Below are positions 8,640-17,223 of a stretch of 52,478 nucleotides of DNA, piece by piece. Under the pieces are notes generated by a model, which did not search any database, was not told where the DNA came from, and worked only from the letters and a program-made list of their open reading frames with translations. Origin of the DNA: an uncultured Chitinophagaceae bacterium (GTDB lineage Bacteria > Bacteroidota > Bacteroidia > Chitinophagales > Chitinophagaceae); contig CAIVPM010000380.1 in the NCBI GenBank assembly GCA_903907815.1, positions 1-52,478 of the forward strand. Reading direction: 5' to 3'. Each line of letters starts with the position of its first letter. Position 1 is the first letter of the stretch. The position numbers and the translations under genes were made by a program.

Positions 8640-10010
8640 TTATAGAAAAACGTAATCTATCAATGTACTCATGGAAACTGTTTGCTGTGTACTGGTAGTA
8701 AGGTGTTTTACCACGCAATTATTTTCCTCCAGTTCTTTGCTTCCAAGAATGATTATATAAGGAATGTTTTTCTTTTCGGCATATTTAAACTGCTTATCAA
8801 ACTTTGCATTTTCGTGATACATTTCACAAGCAATATCCTGTTCTCTAAGTTGTTGCATTAAACCAAAAGCAGCCTTGCTTTCTGAATCGCCCAGATTGAA
8901 GAATAATACTTTAGTACCAGACTGTACAGCTTCTGGAAACAACTTCAGTTCTTCCATTACATCATAAATTCTATCTACTCCAAAGCTGATACCTACACCA
9001 GGTATATTAGGTACGCCAAATAGTCCGGTAAGATCGTCGTAACGACCACCGCCACCAATGCTACCCATCTGAACGCCAATAGCTTTTATTTCGAAGATGG
9101 TGCCTGTATAATAATTTAAACCACGGGCAAGGGTAAAGTCAATAGTTAGTTTTGTTTCTTTGGTGGTGAAATTGGAAAGAATATGTTTTATTTCTTCCAG
9201 TCCTTTATTGCCCAACTCATTAGTGCCAAATAAGGAAGCAATGGAAGTTAATTTATCTTCGTTAGAACCATCAATGGAAAGATACTTTTCTATAATGATA
9301 ATCTGGTCATTGGTTAACCCTCTTTGAATAAGTTCATCTTTCACTTTATCCAGACCAATCTTATCCAGTTTATCAATAGCAATAGTGATGTCCATCATTT
9401 TGTCGGCACCACCACATAGTTCGGCTAATGCTGCAAGAATCTTTCTGCTATTGATTCTTATTTCTACCTCAATTTCGAGCTTTCTGAATACCGTAGCATA
9501 GATGTTTGTTAGTTCAACTTCGTTCAGTAAACTATTACTACCTACCACATCAGCATCGCACTGATAGAACTCCCTATAGCGACCTTTCTGAGGTCTATCG
9601 GCACGCCATACAGGCTGAATCTGATAACGTTTAAAGGGAAAGGTAAGTTGACCATGGTTCATGGCCACATAACGAGCAAAAGGAATAGTAAGATCATAGC
9701 GTAAAGCACGTTCGGTAATGTTCTTATTATTCTTTCCTTCCAGTACTTTTTCAAACTCTGCTTTTACCAAAGTGTGTTTATCAGGATTATCTAAACCATT
9801 ATTTAAAATTTTGAAAATAAGCTTGTCTCCCTCTTCGCCATACTTACCCATCAAGGTATCGAGGTTCTCCATTGAAGGAGTTTCCAAAGGCTGAAAGCCG
9901 TATATTTCAAATACCTTTCTAATGGTATTAAATATATAGTTCCGTTTGCGAACGGTTTCTGCATTAAAGTCTCTTGTGCCTTGTGGAATGCTTACGTTTA
10001 CTTTAGCCAT
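8640..10010 (-). CDS. hisS: Histidyl-tRNA synthetase
   Basis: A cytoplasmic class II synthetase that charges tRNA-His. The protein has 456 residues from the ATG at 10010, which starts MAKVNVSIPQGTRDF; an in-frame ATG 21 codons upstream lies in a repeat-derived leader and is unlikely. Motifs in order are QGTRDF (motif 1 region), REFYQCDADVVG (motif 2), the histidine-binding LARGLNYYTGTIFEI, and GVGISFGVDRI (motif 3), followed by an anticodon-binding domain with KQFKYAEKKNIPYIIILG. Length and motifs are complete. A TATTTTTG box at 10071-10078 may be its -7 element, giving a leader that contains the GTGAGTCGTGA repeat. Confidence 0.96.
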   Translation of the reverse strand: MAKVNVSIPQGTRDFNAETVRKRNYIFNTIRKVFEIYGFQPLETPSMENLDTLMGKYGEEGDKLIFKILNNGLDNPDKHTLVKAEFEKVLEGKNNKNITERALRYDLTIPFARYVAMNHGQLTFPFKRYQIQPVWRADRPQKGRYREFYQCDADVVGSNSLLNEVELTNIYATVFRKLEIEVEIRINSRKILAALAELCGGADKMMDITIAIDKLDKIGLDKVKDELIQRGLTNDQIIIIEKYLSIDGSNEDKLTSIASLFGTNELGNKGLEEIKHILSNFTTKETKLTIDFTLARGLNYYTGTIFEIKAIGVQMGSIGGGGRYDDLTGLFGVPNIPGVGISFGVDRIYDVMEELKLFPEAVQSGTKVLFFNLGDSESKAAFGLMQQLREQDIACEMYHENAKFDKQFKYAEKKNIPYIIILGSKELEENNCVVKHLTTSTQQTVSMSTLIDYVFL

Positions 10011-10019
10011 GTTATTTGT

Positions 10020-10066
10020 CGTGAGTCGTGAGAATACATAGTGAGTCGTGAGAAAATACTTCGTGA
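10020..10066. repeat. GTGAGTCGTGA repeat, copy A
   Basis: Two ~20-bp units of GTGAGTCGTGAgaAtAcat lie in the hisS leader. The same word, in the same orientation, lies on the far side of the IVP-like gene (10460-10499) and in inverted orientation at 10617-10651 and 26664-26700. Copies A and B bracket the IVP gene as direct repeats. Confidence 0.75.
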
Positions 10067-10093
10067 TATTCAAAAATAACGAAATGTTTCGCT

Positions 10094-10447
10094 CTAATAC
10101 ACAATCATCTTATTCAGCATTTGTACTGTTCTTATAATTAGTATTCCCGTTTCTTCTAACTCTTTTTTTTTTATATAATTTAAATCAATTGATATGTCAA
10201 AAATAGTGTCTACTTCAATTGCAGACCCTCTTGATACTTCAAAATATCTTCTTCTTTCAATGGACGATTTTCTGCTACATCCTTCTGCAATATTAAGATG
10301 AACTGATAATGCTGCTCTTCGTAGCTGCTGAACCATATTAAACTTTTCATCTAATGGCAATAGTTTTGATTTGCTGTAACAAGATAGAACCAACTGTTTA
10401 GTTGTCTTAAAAACATCTAATCTGGTATGAGCTAATTCGAGGAACAT
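10094..10447 (-). CDS. Four-helix-bundle protein, 23S rRNA IVP / S23 family
   Basis: A 117-residue all-helical protein of the '23S rRNA intervening-sequence protein' family (four-helix bundle, also related to Avd of diversity-generating retroelements). The diagnostic stretch is QQLRRAALSVHLNIAEGCSR (residues ~41-60), followed by YFEVSRGSAIEVDT. Founding members sit in insertions of 23S rRNA genes, but many Bacteroidota copies are stand-alone and their function is unknown. Here the gene lies between hisS and a phosphatase gene, bracketed by direct copies of a 20-bp repeat, and has its own promoter (10559-10586), which suggests an inserted unit. No reverse transcriptase or variable repeat is near, so a DGR role is not supported. 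Confidence 0.85.
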   Translation of the reverse strand: MFLELAHTRLDVFKTTKQLVLSCYSKSKLLPLDEKFNMVQQLRRAALSVHLNIAEGCSRKSSIERRRYFEVSRGSAIEVDTIFDISIDLNYIKKKELEETGILIIRTVQMLNKMIVY

Positions 10448-10459
10448 GGTAGTCTATTT

Positions 10460-10499
10460 CGTGAGTTGTGAAAATACATCGTGAGTCGTGAAAAACATC
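10460..10499. repeat. GTGAGTCGTGA repeat, copy B
   Basis: Two 20-bp units, GTGAGTTGTGAAAATACATC and GTGAGTCGTGAAAAACATCT, in the leader of the IVP-like gene. They have the same orientation as copy A on the other side of that gene. Confidence 0.75.
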
Positions 10500-10558
10500 T
10501 TTAATTAAGAGCTAAATGTGCTAAATATTTTTCCTTCCTCCTGTATTTTAAATTCTCG

Positions 10559-10586
10559 CAAATATACTTTAATAGAATACTATCAA
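10559..10586 (-). promoter_or_regulatory. Promoter of the IVP-like gene
   Basis: Minus strand: TTG (10584-10586), a 17-base spacer, then TATATTTG (10559-10566). This matches the Bacteroidota consensus TTG-N17/19-TAnnTTTG. The start site would be ~105 bases before the ATG at 10447, so the leader RNA carries repeat copy B. Confidence 0.65.
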
Positions 10587-10616
10587 CTTTATTAAATAAC
10601 AAAACATAAATGTATT

Positions 10617-10651
10617 TCTCACGATGTATTTTCACGACTCACGACTCACGC
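10617..10651. repeat. GTGAGTCGTGA repeat, copy C (inverted)
   Basis: Reverse complement of the same word, with the core CACGATGTATTTTCACGACT, running up to the end of the tyrosine phosphatase gene. With copy B it forms an inverted pair around the IVP promoter. Confidence 0.7.
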
Positions 10652-11110
10652 GTCTAACGAGTACTTACTCACAATATTATCACACGCTCTATCAATCATT
10701 TGAAACACTACATGAAAACCTTCTTCGCCACCATACCATGGATCGGGAACATCTCTGTCTTCACCCGGATACAATTCATTCAATAATAAATCTACTTTCT
10801 CCTCCTGCCAATTGTTGCCACAAATATGTTTTACATCATTGTAATTGCTGTTATCCATCACATAGATTTTATCATAAAAAAGAATGTCTTCCTTTCTGAA
10901 TTTTCTTCCTTTTTGTTTTGATATATCTATGCCATTCAACTTAGCTACTTTTTGTGAAAGATGATGGGGAGTTTCACCTATATGATAGCCTGCAGTACCT
11001 GCACTATCTACAGTCCATTTTAGCCCTGCTTTATCCGCCTTATCTTGTAAAATGCCTTCTGCTAAAGGACTTCTACAAATATTACCCAGACAAACCATCA
11101 GTATCTTCAT
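10646..11110 (-). CDS. Low-molecular-weight protein-tyrosine phosphatase
   Basis: A 154-residue cytoplasmic phosphatase with the family's P-loop at the N-terminus (CLGNICRS, nucleophile Cys7 and Arg13) and the general-acid loop DVPDPWYGG, with Asp123 as the acid. All catalytic residues are present and the length is normal. Relatives act on protein phosphotyrosine, often in exopolysaccharide control, but no tyrosine kinase or polysaccharide gene is in the window. The stop codon overlaps the edge of an inverted GTGAGTCGTGA repeat. It lies 50 bases downstream of the flavoprotein gene and may share its transcript. Confidence 0.93.
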   Translation of the reverse strand: MKILMVCLGNICRSPLAEGILQDKADKAGLKWTVDSAGTAGYHIGETPHHLSQKVAKLNGIDISKQKGRKFRKEDILFYDKIYVMDNSNYNDVKHICGNNWQEEKVDLLLNELYPGEDRDVPDPWYGGEEGFHVVFQMIDRACDNIVSKYSLDA

Positions 11111-11160
11111 GCGGCAAATTTAGTTGGCAGAATTTCTTTTGCTATAAAAGTTTTAATGTT

Positions 11161-12396
11161 TTATAAAGTAACCTCTACTTTTTTGTGATAAGCAGTATGT
11201 ATCCATTTCTTCAGATTGTTTTCGAAATACAGTCTAAAAAGTTGATTGTTTACTACATTATTCATAATAAAACTCATTGCATTAGGAGAAACCGACATAA
11301 GCCTTTTATAGAGCTTTACATCATCGGTAACTCTTCTTTGAATTTCCCTTGTATAGTTGGTAAACATACTGTTTTCGTAACAGTTTTGTTTAACAGCTCT
11401 TTCTATAAAATGAGCAGCAATATATCCCGTCATCATCCCTGTGCCAATACCTTCACCAGTAGTAGGAATAACCATCGAGGCAGCATCTCCTACCAAAAGC
11501 CATCCATCTCCAGAAGCCTGACGATTAAGGGACGCAAATGGAATTCCCCAACCCTTCACCTCTTCCAGTGGAGTTGCATTAGCAAAACGTTCAGCTAATG
11601 ATGAATCGGTCTTTAATAATGAATCAAAAATCTCTCTAATATTAAATGATTTGTCAGCAGCTATTTTACTTGTCATCCCATACCCTACATTCGCCTCTCC
11701 ATTGTTCTGAGGAAATATCCAGAAGTAGGACATAGGGTATTTTTTAGGGAAATATATTTCTATTAAATTATCGGGATGCATGTTATCAATTCCTTTCCAG
11801 TATTGACGAAGTGCTCCTGCGTAATGCAACCTGTTTATCATTCTTTCTCCTACATTTTTCAACACTATAGAATGGTCCCCATCTGCCCCAACAATCATAT
11901 TGGCATCAATGGTTATTTCTGTACCATCATTTCTTTTAGCCAACACTTTCCAGTCAGTATCTATTCTTAATAATTCAATCACTTTTGTTCCCTGAAAAAA
12001 TTGAACAAAAGTCTTATCAAGTTTGCCCTGTAAGAACTGATCGAACATCATTCTCTTGGCAATAAATAAAGGTGGTTCCAGTTGCTGTTCTTTAGAAGTT
12101 GGAAAGCGACCAAAGTCCATCGTTTTCTTATTCTCCAGCAACAATCTGAAACCCCATGAAGGCGTAAATTCAGGGTTCTTCAAAATTTCGTTGGGAATAA
12201 TATCTGGATCAATATGATTCAGCATCCGGACGGTTTTAATGTCCAGTCCATCTCCACAAATCTTATCTCTTGGAAACTCTGCTGCATCTACCATAATATG
12301 ATCAATACCCATCCGGGAAAGAAAAATAGAGGTAGAAGTACCTGCCGGTCCTGCACCTATAATACAAACTTTAGTTTTAAGACTGACACTATCCAT
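11161..12396 (-). CDS. FAD-dependent oxidoreductase, geranylgeranyl reductase family
   Basis: A 411-residue flavoprotein. The dinucleotide fold opens with VCIIGAGPAG (Gly14, Gly16 and Gly19), the second FAD contact is VGADGDHS, and the third is VGDAASMVIPTTGEGIGTGM. KICGDGLD at about residues 45-52 matches the cysteine-containing segment common in the geranylgeranyl reductase family. Members reduce isoprenoid double bonds or act on related lipids; the substrate cannot be inferred here. ispF (isoprenoid synthesis) lies 18 kb away in the same window, with no direct link. It follows purF by 51 bases on the same strand. Confidence 0.82.
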   Translation of the reverse strand: MDSVSLKTKVCIIGAGPAGTSTSIFLSRMGIDHIMVDAAEFPRDKICGDGLDIKTVRMLNHIDPDIIPNEILKNPEFTPSWGFRLLLENKKTMDFGRFPTSKEQQLEPPLFIAKRMMFDQFLQGKLDKTFVQFFQGTKVIELLRIDTDWKVLAKRNDGTEITIDANMIVGADGDHSIVLKNVGERMINRLHYAGALRQYWKGIDNMHPDNLIEIYFPKKYPMSYFWIFPQNNGEANVGYGMTSKIAADKSFNIREIFDSLLKTDSSLAERFANATPLEEVKGWGIPFASLNRQASGDGWLLVGDAASMVIPTTGEGIGTGMMTGYIAAHFIERAVKQNCYENSMFTNYTREIQRRVTDDVKLYKRLMSVSPNAMSFIMNNVVNNQLFRLYFENNLKKWIHTAYHKKVEVTL

Positions 12397-12447
12397 TCTA
12401 TAGAAAAGCCCTTTTCAGGATGTTATTTTATTGAATAATTTTATGGT

Positions 12448-14295
12448 TTAATATCCTCTTACATTCTTGCCTTCCATATAGTTCATAAAAGCTTTATTGC
12501 AAACTTTATTCCCTCCTGGAGTTGGATAGTTTCCTGTAAAATACCAATCACCGGTATTGGTTGGACAAGAATGATGTAAATCCTCGATATTCTGGTAAAT
12601 TACTTTTACAGGAATATTAATTTCCTTAGGTGTAATCAGCTGTGCAATTTTATCGGAGATCTCTTCGGTAGTAAAAGTCTTATAAATTTTACGGACAACA
12701 TTTTCGGTATGAAGGGTGTTGTTCCGTTGCATTTCTAAACATTGTTTTTGTAAATCTACCAGTACGTTTTCCATACCTTTTTCTTTAAGCAATTCTATAG
12801 CGGCTTTAAAGGCAATAAAGTCCCCCATTTTACTCATATCAATACCATAACAATCAGGGTATCTTATTTGTGGAGCAGAGGAGACTACTACTATTTCTTT
12901 AGGTTGCAAACGGGCCAGCATTCTTACAATACTTTCTTTTAAAGTAGTGCCACGAACTATACTGTCATCTATTACAACAAGGGTATCTTCGTTTTTTCTA
13001 ACAGTACCATACGTAATATCGTAAACGTGTTGTACCATTTCGTTTCGGTTCACATCTTCAGTAATAAATGTTCTTAGTTTAACATCCTTTATTGCTATTT
13101 TCTCCTGCCGGATTTTACGGGTAATCATCTCCTGTAACTTATCGGGATCTATATCACTTCCCCAGCTTAAAATTCTCTCAACTTTAATCTGATTAAGATA
13201 ATCTTCCATTCCTTTTACCAACCCATAAAAAGCTACTTCGGCAGTATTGGGGATATAAGAAAAGATAGTCCTTCTTAAATCATAATGAATATACTCCAAC
13301 ACCCTTTTACTAAGGTGGTGTCCTAAAGCAATTCTTTCTCTGTATATTTTTTCATCACTGCCTCGGGAGAAATAAATACGCTCGAAACTACAAGCTCTTC
13401 TTTCTTTAGGTTCAGCAACCTGATCAATAGTATAATTACCATTACAATCTACTATAAGTGCTTGCCCAGGCATTAACTCCTGAACTTCGTTTTCGCCCAC
13501 ATTAAACGCTGTTCTGATAGCTGCTCTTTCGCTCGCTGCCACTATTACTTCATTATCTATATAATAATATGCAGGTCTTATTCCATGCGCATCACGGAAT
13601 ACAAAAGAACTTCCATTGCCAATCAATCCACCTACTGTATACCCGCCATCAAATAGTTGTATAGATTTGGATAATACAGATTTTAAATCGGGGTTAGTAG
13701 GATTTTCCTCAGCCTCTTTAGAAAGAAAGTGATGAATAACCTCCATCATTGCTGCCAGATCACTTTGTTTCTGAAAAACGCCTGGATTAATATTTAAAAG
13801 GTCATAAATCTCATCCGTATTTACCAGATTAAAATTACCTGCAAGCGCTATGTTTTTGGATGGCACTATATCTCTCTTAATAAAAGGGTGACAAAAATCT
13901 ACCTGGTTTTTACCTTGTGTACCATATCGTAAATGACCTAACAATAACTCACCCAGAAAAGGTAGATGACCTTTCATTATTTCAGGGTGTTGCTTTGCAT
14001 CGGGAAGATACTTTTCCAGTTCATTGATTTCCTGACCCATTTTAAAGAAAATGTCAGCAATTGGTTGCTGCGCATTACTTCTTATTCTGTGTAAATAAGG
14101 GGAACCCGATTCAATATTTAATTTTACAGTTGCAATACCAGCACCATCCTGACCACGATTGTGCTGTTTTTCCATTAAAAGGTATAGCTTATTAATGCCA
14201 TAAAGAACGGTACTGTATTCTTGCTGATAATAAGAAAATGGTTTACGCAACCTGATAAAGGCTAATCCACATTCGTGTTTTATTTCGTCGCTCAT
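12448..14295 (-). CDS. purF: Amidophosphoribosyltransferase (PurF type)
   Basis: The first enzyme of de novo purine synthesis, transferring glutamine amide nitrogen to PRPP. The N-terminal class II glutaminase starts at Cys9 (MSDEIKHECG), so an eight-residue propeptide must be removed to expose the nucleophile. Supporting motifs are NRGQDGAG, HLRYGTQG and GNFNLVN. The PRPP loop VVIDDSIVRGTT lies at about residues 440-451. At 615 residues it is longer than the ~500-residue enterobacterial enzyme, with extra sequence in the glutaminase half and at the C-terminus, as I recall for one Bacteroidota paralogue. A near-consensus TACTTTAG box lies in its short upstream gap. Confidence 0.9.
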   Translation of the reverse strand: MSDEIKHECGLAFIRLRKPFSYYQQEYSTVLYGINKLYLLMEKQHNRGQDGAGIATVKLNIESGSPYLHRIRSNAQQPIADIFFKMGQEINELEKYLPDAKQHPEIMKGHLPFLGELLLGHLRYGTQGKNQVDFCHPFIKRDIVPSKNIALAGNFNLVNTDEIYDLLNINPGVFQKQSDLAAMMEVIHHFLSKEAEENPTNPDLKSVLSKSIQLFDGGYTVGGLIGNGSSFVFRDAHGIRPAYYYIDNEVIVAASERAAIRTAFNVGENEVQELMPGQALIVDCNGNYTIDQVAEPKERRACSFERIYFSRGSDEKIYRERIALGHHLSKRVLEYIHYDLRRTIFSYIPNTAEVAFYGLVKGMEDYLNQIKVERILSWGSDIDPDKLQEMITRKIRQEKIAIKDVKLRTFITEDVNRNEMVQHVYDITYGTVRKNEDTLVVIDDSIVRGTTLKESIVRMLARLQPKEIVVVSSAPQIRYPDCYGIDMSKMGDFIAFKAAIELLKEKGMENVLVDLQKQCLEMQRNNTLHTENVVRKIYKTFTTEEISDKIAQLITPKEINIPVKVIYQNIEDLHHSCPTNTGDWYFTGNYPTPGGNKVCNKAFMNYMEGKNVRGY

Positions 14296-14346
14296 GGTGT
14301 TTGTAGTAGGCCGCTAAAGTAATTGTAATATTTGGTTCTGATTTTA

Positions 14347-14802
14347 TTAGTCCGTATTAAATATTTTTTCCATCTTTAAATGTGGAATATTAACCTCCAT
14401 AAATTCATTTCCGTAGATATTATATCCTAATTTTTGATAAAATGGGACTGCAATCTTTCTGGCATGAAGATTTATTCTGTTAATTTTTTTACTTTTTGCA
14501 TAGTCTTCTACAAATTCTATTAAGTCTCTTCCTATTCCCTTGCCCTGATATAGTGGATCAACAGCCATTTGCCTTAGTTTAAAACTGGTATTTTTAGAAT
14601 AATTATCTACTACACAACACCCAATTATCTCTTTTTTATCATTAAAACAAGCAAATAAGTAACTGTGAATATCTTTATTTAAGTCTTCTGCAGAAAAATT
14701 TAATCCTAGTGGAATACGTAGTACTTTCCTACGTAAATCAACCATTTTTTCATATTCCGGACTATTAAAAAGTATAGTATTAATGCTAAAATTTATACTC
14801 AT
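14347..14802 (-). CDS. GNAT-family N-acetyltransferase
   Basis: A 151-residue acetyltransferase of the GNAT fold. The acetyl-CoA loop is visible as LRQMAVDPLYQGKGIGRDLI (residues ~76-95; Q/RxxGxG/A core QGKGIG), followed by the C-terminal FYQKLGYNIYGNEF typical of the family. The N-terminus (FNSPEYEKMVDLRRKVLRIPLG) resembles ElaA/YjdJ-like relatives. The substrate is unknown. It is transcribed divergently from acpP, sharing an 89-base gap with the strong acpP promoter. Confidence 0.85.
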   Translation of the reverse strand: MSINFSINTILFNSPEYEKMVDLRRKVLRIPLGLNFSAEDLNKDIHSYLFACFNDKKEIIGCCVVDNYSKNTSFKLRQMAVDPLYQGKGIGRDLIEFVEDYAKSKKINRINLHARKIAVPFYQKLGYNIYGNEFMEVNIPHLKMEKIFNTD

Positions 14803-14838
14803 ATGTAAATATTTGAAACAAAAAAATATTATTCATGA

Positions 14839-14867
14839 TTGCAAATTTGGTAAAAACTATACTTTTG
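14839..14867 (+). promoter_or_regulatory. Promoter of acpP
   Basis: TTG (14839-14841), an 18-base spacer and TACTTTTG (14860-14867): a full match to the Bacteroidota sigma-A consensus, with the ATG 25 bases beyond the -7 box. It is the best promoter in the window, as expected for the abundant acyl carrier protein. Confidence 0.8.
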
Positions 14868-14891
14868 CTGCTGAATTAAAAAATTATTACA

Positions 14892-15128
14892 ATGTCAGAC
14901 ATCGCTACTAGAGTGAAAAAAATTATCGTTGACAAGTTAGGAGTTGACGAAGCAGAAGTTACAACAGAAGCTTCCTTTACTAATGACTTAGGAGCCGACT
15001 CTTTGGATACTGTTGAGCTTATCATGGAATTTGAGAAAGAGTTTAATATCTCTATCCCAGACGAACAAGCAGAAACAATTACTACAGTTGGTCAAGCTGT
15101 TACTTACTTAGAAGAAAACGCAAAGTAA
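14892..15128 (+). CDS. acpP: Acyl carrier protein
   Basis: The 78-residue carrier of growing acyl chains in type II fatty-acid synthesis. The phosphopantetheine attachment site is Ser37 in [20 protein letters not shown], followed by the usual acidic helix. Size, charge and motif are canonical. It has a consensus promoter 25 bases upstream and heads the run acpP-fabF-rnc. A 9-bp inverted repeat in the gap to fabF (15160-15209) may let the abundant acpP message end or be processed separately. Confidence 0.97.
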   Translation: MSDIATRVKKIIVDKLGVDEAEVTTEASFTNDLGADSLDTVELIMEFEKEFNISIPDEQAETITTVGQAVTYLEENAK

Positions 15129-15159
15129 GATTTACTTTATAGTTTAAAATGGAATAATC

Positions 15160-15209
15160 TAATCCGCCTTTCAATAGCGCTTTATAGGCTGCTGCTGTCT
15201 GGCGGATTA
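15160..15209 (+). other. Hairpin between acpP and fabF
   Basis: TAATCCGCC (15160-15168) and GGCGGATTA (15201-15209) form a perfect 9-bp stem around a 32-base loop that holds a further weak AGC/GCT pairing. No T-tract follows, so it is more likely an RNA stability or processing structure than a terminator. RNase III is encoded two genes downstream on the same transcript. Confidence 0.5.
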
Positions 15210-15230
15210 TAACTTAAACAGGCTTCTCAT

Positions 15231-16484
15231 ATGGAATTGAAAAGAGTTGTTATTACTGGTATTGGAGCAATTACTCCAATAGGAAATACATTAGATGAGT
15301 TTTGGACAAACCTTGTAGATGGTGTTTCCGGTGCCGACATGATTACACAATTCGACGCTTCTAAGTTTCGTACTAAGTTCGCCTGTGAAGTTAAAAACTT
15401 CGATCCTACTGTCTATATGGACAGAAAGGAAGCAAGAAAAATTGACCGTTTTACTCAATTTGCTATTGTTGCCAGCGATCAGGCTATGATTGATGCTGGT
15501 TTAAATAAGGAAAATGTAAATCCTGATAGAACTGGTGTAGTTCTTGCCAGCGGTATTGGTGGTTTGATTACTTTTCAACACGAAGTAACCGAATTTGCTA
15601 AAGGCGACGGAACGCCAAGGTTCAATCCTTTCTTTATTCCTAAAATGATCTTAGATATTGCCGCTGGACAAATTTCCATGCGTCATAACTTAAGAGGTCC
15701 AAACTTTTCCGTTGTAAGTGCTTGTGCTAGTAGTACCAATGCAATTATTGCTGCTTATAACCTATTACAATTAGGTAAAGCCGATATAATTGTTAGTGGT
15801 GGTAGCGAAGCAGTTATCAGCGAAGCTGGAGTTGGTGGTTTCAACGCTATGAAAGCAATGAGCGAAAGAAACGACGATCCTAAAACAGCTTCCCGTCCTT
15901 ACGATAAAGATCGTGATGGATTTATTATGGGAGAAGGTGCCGGTGTAGTTATACTGGAGACCTTGGAACATGCCTTAGCACGCGGTGCCAAAATCTATTG
16001 CGAAATAGCTGGTGGTGGCGCTACTGCCGATGCACATCATATTACAGCTCCTCATCCTGAAGGATTGGGTGCTAAAAATGTAATGCTTGCTGCTTTGGAA
16101 GATGCTGGCATGAAACCAGAAGATATCGACTATATCAATACCCATGGTACTTCTACTCCTTTGGGCGATATAGCAGAAGCAAAAGCAATCTTAAGTGTAT
16201 TTGGAGAACATGCTTATAACTTAAATATCAGTGCTACAAAATCTATGACAGGTCACTGTCTTGGAGCTGCTGGCGCTATTGAAGCAATCGCTTGTATAAA
16301 AGCAGTTGTTCATGATATAATTCCTCCAACTATCAATCACTTTACGGATGATCCTGATTTGGATCCTAAATTGAATTTCACCTTCAACAAAGCACAAAAA
16401 CGTACTGTCAATGCAGCCTTAAGTAATACTTTTGGTTTTGGCGGGCATAATGCTTGTGTTATTGTAAAAAAATATAAAGGTTAA
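15231..16484 (+). CDS. fabF: Beta-ketoacyl-ACP synthase II
   Basis: A 417-residue condensing enzyme that elongates acyl-ACP with malonyl-ACP. The Cys-His-His triad is complete: Cys165 in VVSACASSTNA, His305 in THGTSTPLGD and His342 in TGHCLGAAG. The C-terminus SNTFGFGGHNACVIVKKY is the FabF signature. It lies 102 bases after acpP, and its TAA stop directly abuts the GTG start of rnc, so translation is probably coupled. Confidence 0.97.
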   Translation: MELKRVVITGIGAITPIGNTLDEFWTNLVDGVSGADMITQFDASKFRTKFACEVKNFDPTVYMDRKEARKIDRFTQFAIVASDQAMIDAGLNKENVNPDRTGVVLASGIGGLITFQHEVTEFAKGDGTPRFNPFFIPKMILDIAAGQISMRHNLRGPNFSVVSACASSTNAIIAAYNLLQLGKADIIVSGGSEAVISEAGVGGFNAMKAMSERNDDPKTASRPYDKDRDGFIMGEGAGVVILETLEHALARGAKIYCEIAGGGATADAHHITAPHPEGLGAKNVMLAALEDAGMKPEDIDYINTHGTSTPLGDIAEAKAILSVFGEHAYNLNISATKSMTGHCLGAAGAIEAIACIKAVVHDIIPPTINHFTDDPDLDPKLNFTFNKAQKRTVNAALSNTFGFGGHNACVIVKKYKG

Positions 16485-17213
16485 GTGCAATTCTTTAAGC
16501 ATTTTTTCGCTTCGAATGATGCAAATAGTTTCCATAAAGAAATAAAGAAACTATTAGGGTTAAAACCCACCAATATTAATCTCTATATTACTGCGCTTAG
16601 TCATCGCTCCATGAAAGATGCTCCAGAGGCGAATAATGAACGCTTGGAATATTTAGGCGACGCGGTATTAAGTTCTGTTGTAGCCGATTATCTTTTTAAA
16701 AGATACCCCTACAAGGACGAAGGTTTTCTTACAGAAATGAGAAGCAAAATGGTGAATCGTCAGCAATTGAATGATATCGCTGTAAAAATTGGCTTAAAAA
16801 AAATTACCCTTTATAATAAAATTGATGGCTCACTAAAGAACAGTCATATTTTTGGCAATACCTTAGAAGCTGTTGTTGGTGCAATTTATCTGGATAAAGG
16901 ATACATAAAAACACATAAGTGGATTCTGAAACACTTAGTTATTCCACACATGTTTGTAGATAATCTGGAGCTGATAGATATTAATCTAAAAAATAAGCTA
17001 ATAGGGTGGGCCAGTAAAAATAATAAAATACTTTCCTTCGATTTAGCAGAAGAAAAATATGAATCTGGTAGAAGACTTTTTATTATTCATACCATGCTCG
17101 ATGGCGAAATAATATCGGAAGGCAAAGGGTTTAATAAGAAAGATGCTAGTATTATAGCAGCTCAGTTGGCAGTAGAAAAATTAGGTTTGCTAACAATAGA
17201 TAACAATAAATAG
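16485..17213 (+). CDS. rnc: Ribonuclease III
   Basis: A 242-residue double-strand-specific endoribonuclease acting in rRNA and mRNA processing. The family signature NERLEYLGDAV covers residues 51-61 with catalytic-type Glu55 and Asp59. In the second catalytic motif (HIFGNTLEAVVGAIYLD) Glu128 is present, but the position of E. coli Asp114 is Asn125; I recall Asn here in other Bacteroidota, so it is probably functional. A double-stranded-RNA-binding domain follows, ending NKKDASIIAAQLAVEKLG. Translation starts at a GTG immediately after the fabF stop (TAA-GTG, no gap). Confidence 0.95.
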   Translation: MQFFKHFFASNDANSFHKEIKKLLGLKPTNINLYITALSHRSMKDAPEANNERLEYLGDAVLSSVVADYLFKRYPYKDEGFLTEMRSKMVNRQQLNDIAVKIGLKKITLYNKIDGSLKNSHIFGNTLEAVVGAIYLDKGYIKTHKWILKHLVIPHMFVDNLELIDINLKNKLIGWASKNNKILSFDLAEEKYESGRRLFIIHTMLDGEIISEGKGFNKKDASIIAAQLAVEKLGLLTIDNNK

Positions 17214-17223
17214 AAATTAAACA

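Noticed and set aside
10094-10447. Diversity-generating retroelement (Avd-like protein)
   Set aside because: The protein family is related to Avd, but no reverse transcriptase, template repeat or variable repeat is nearby.
11115-11122. TAAATTTG on the minus strand as promoter of the tyrosine phosphatase gene
   Set aside because: It is only four bases before the ATG, so the start site would fall inside the gene; no TTG at -33.
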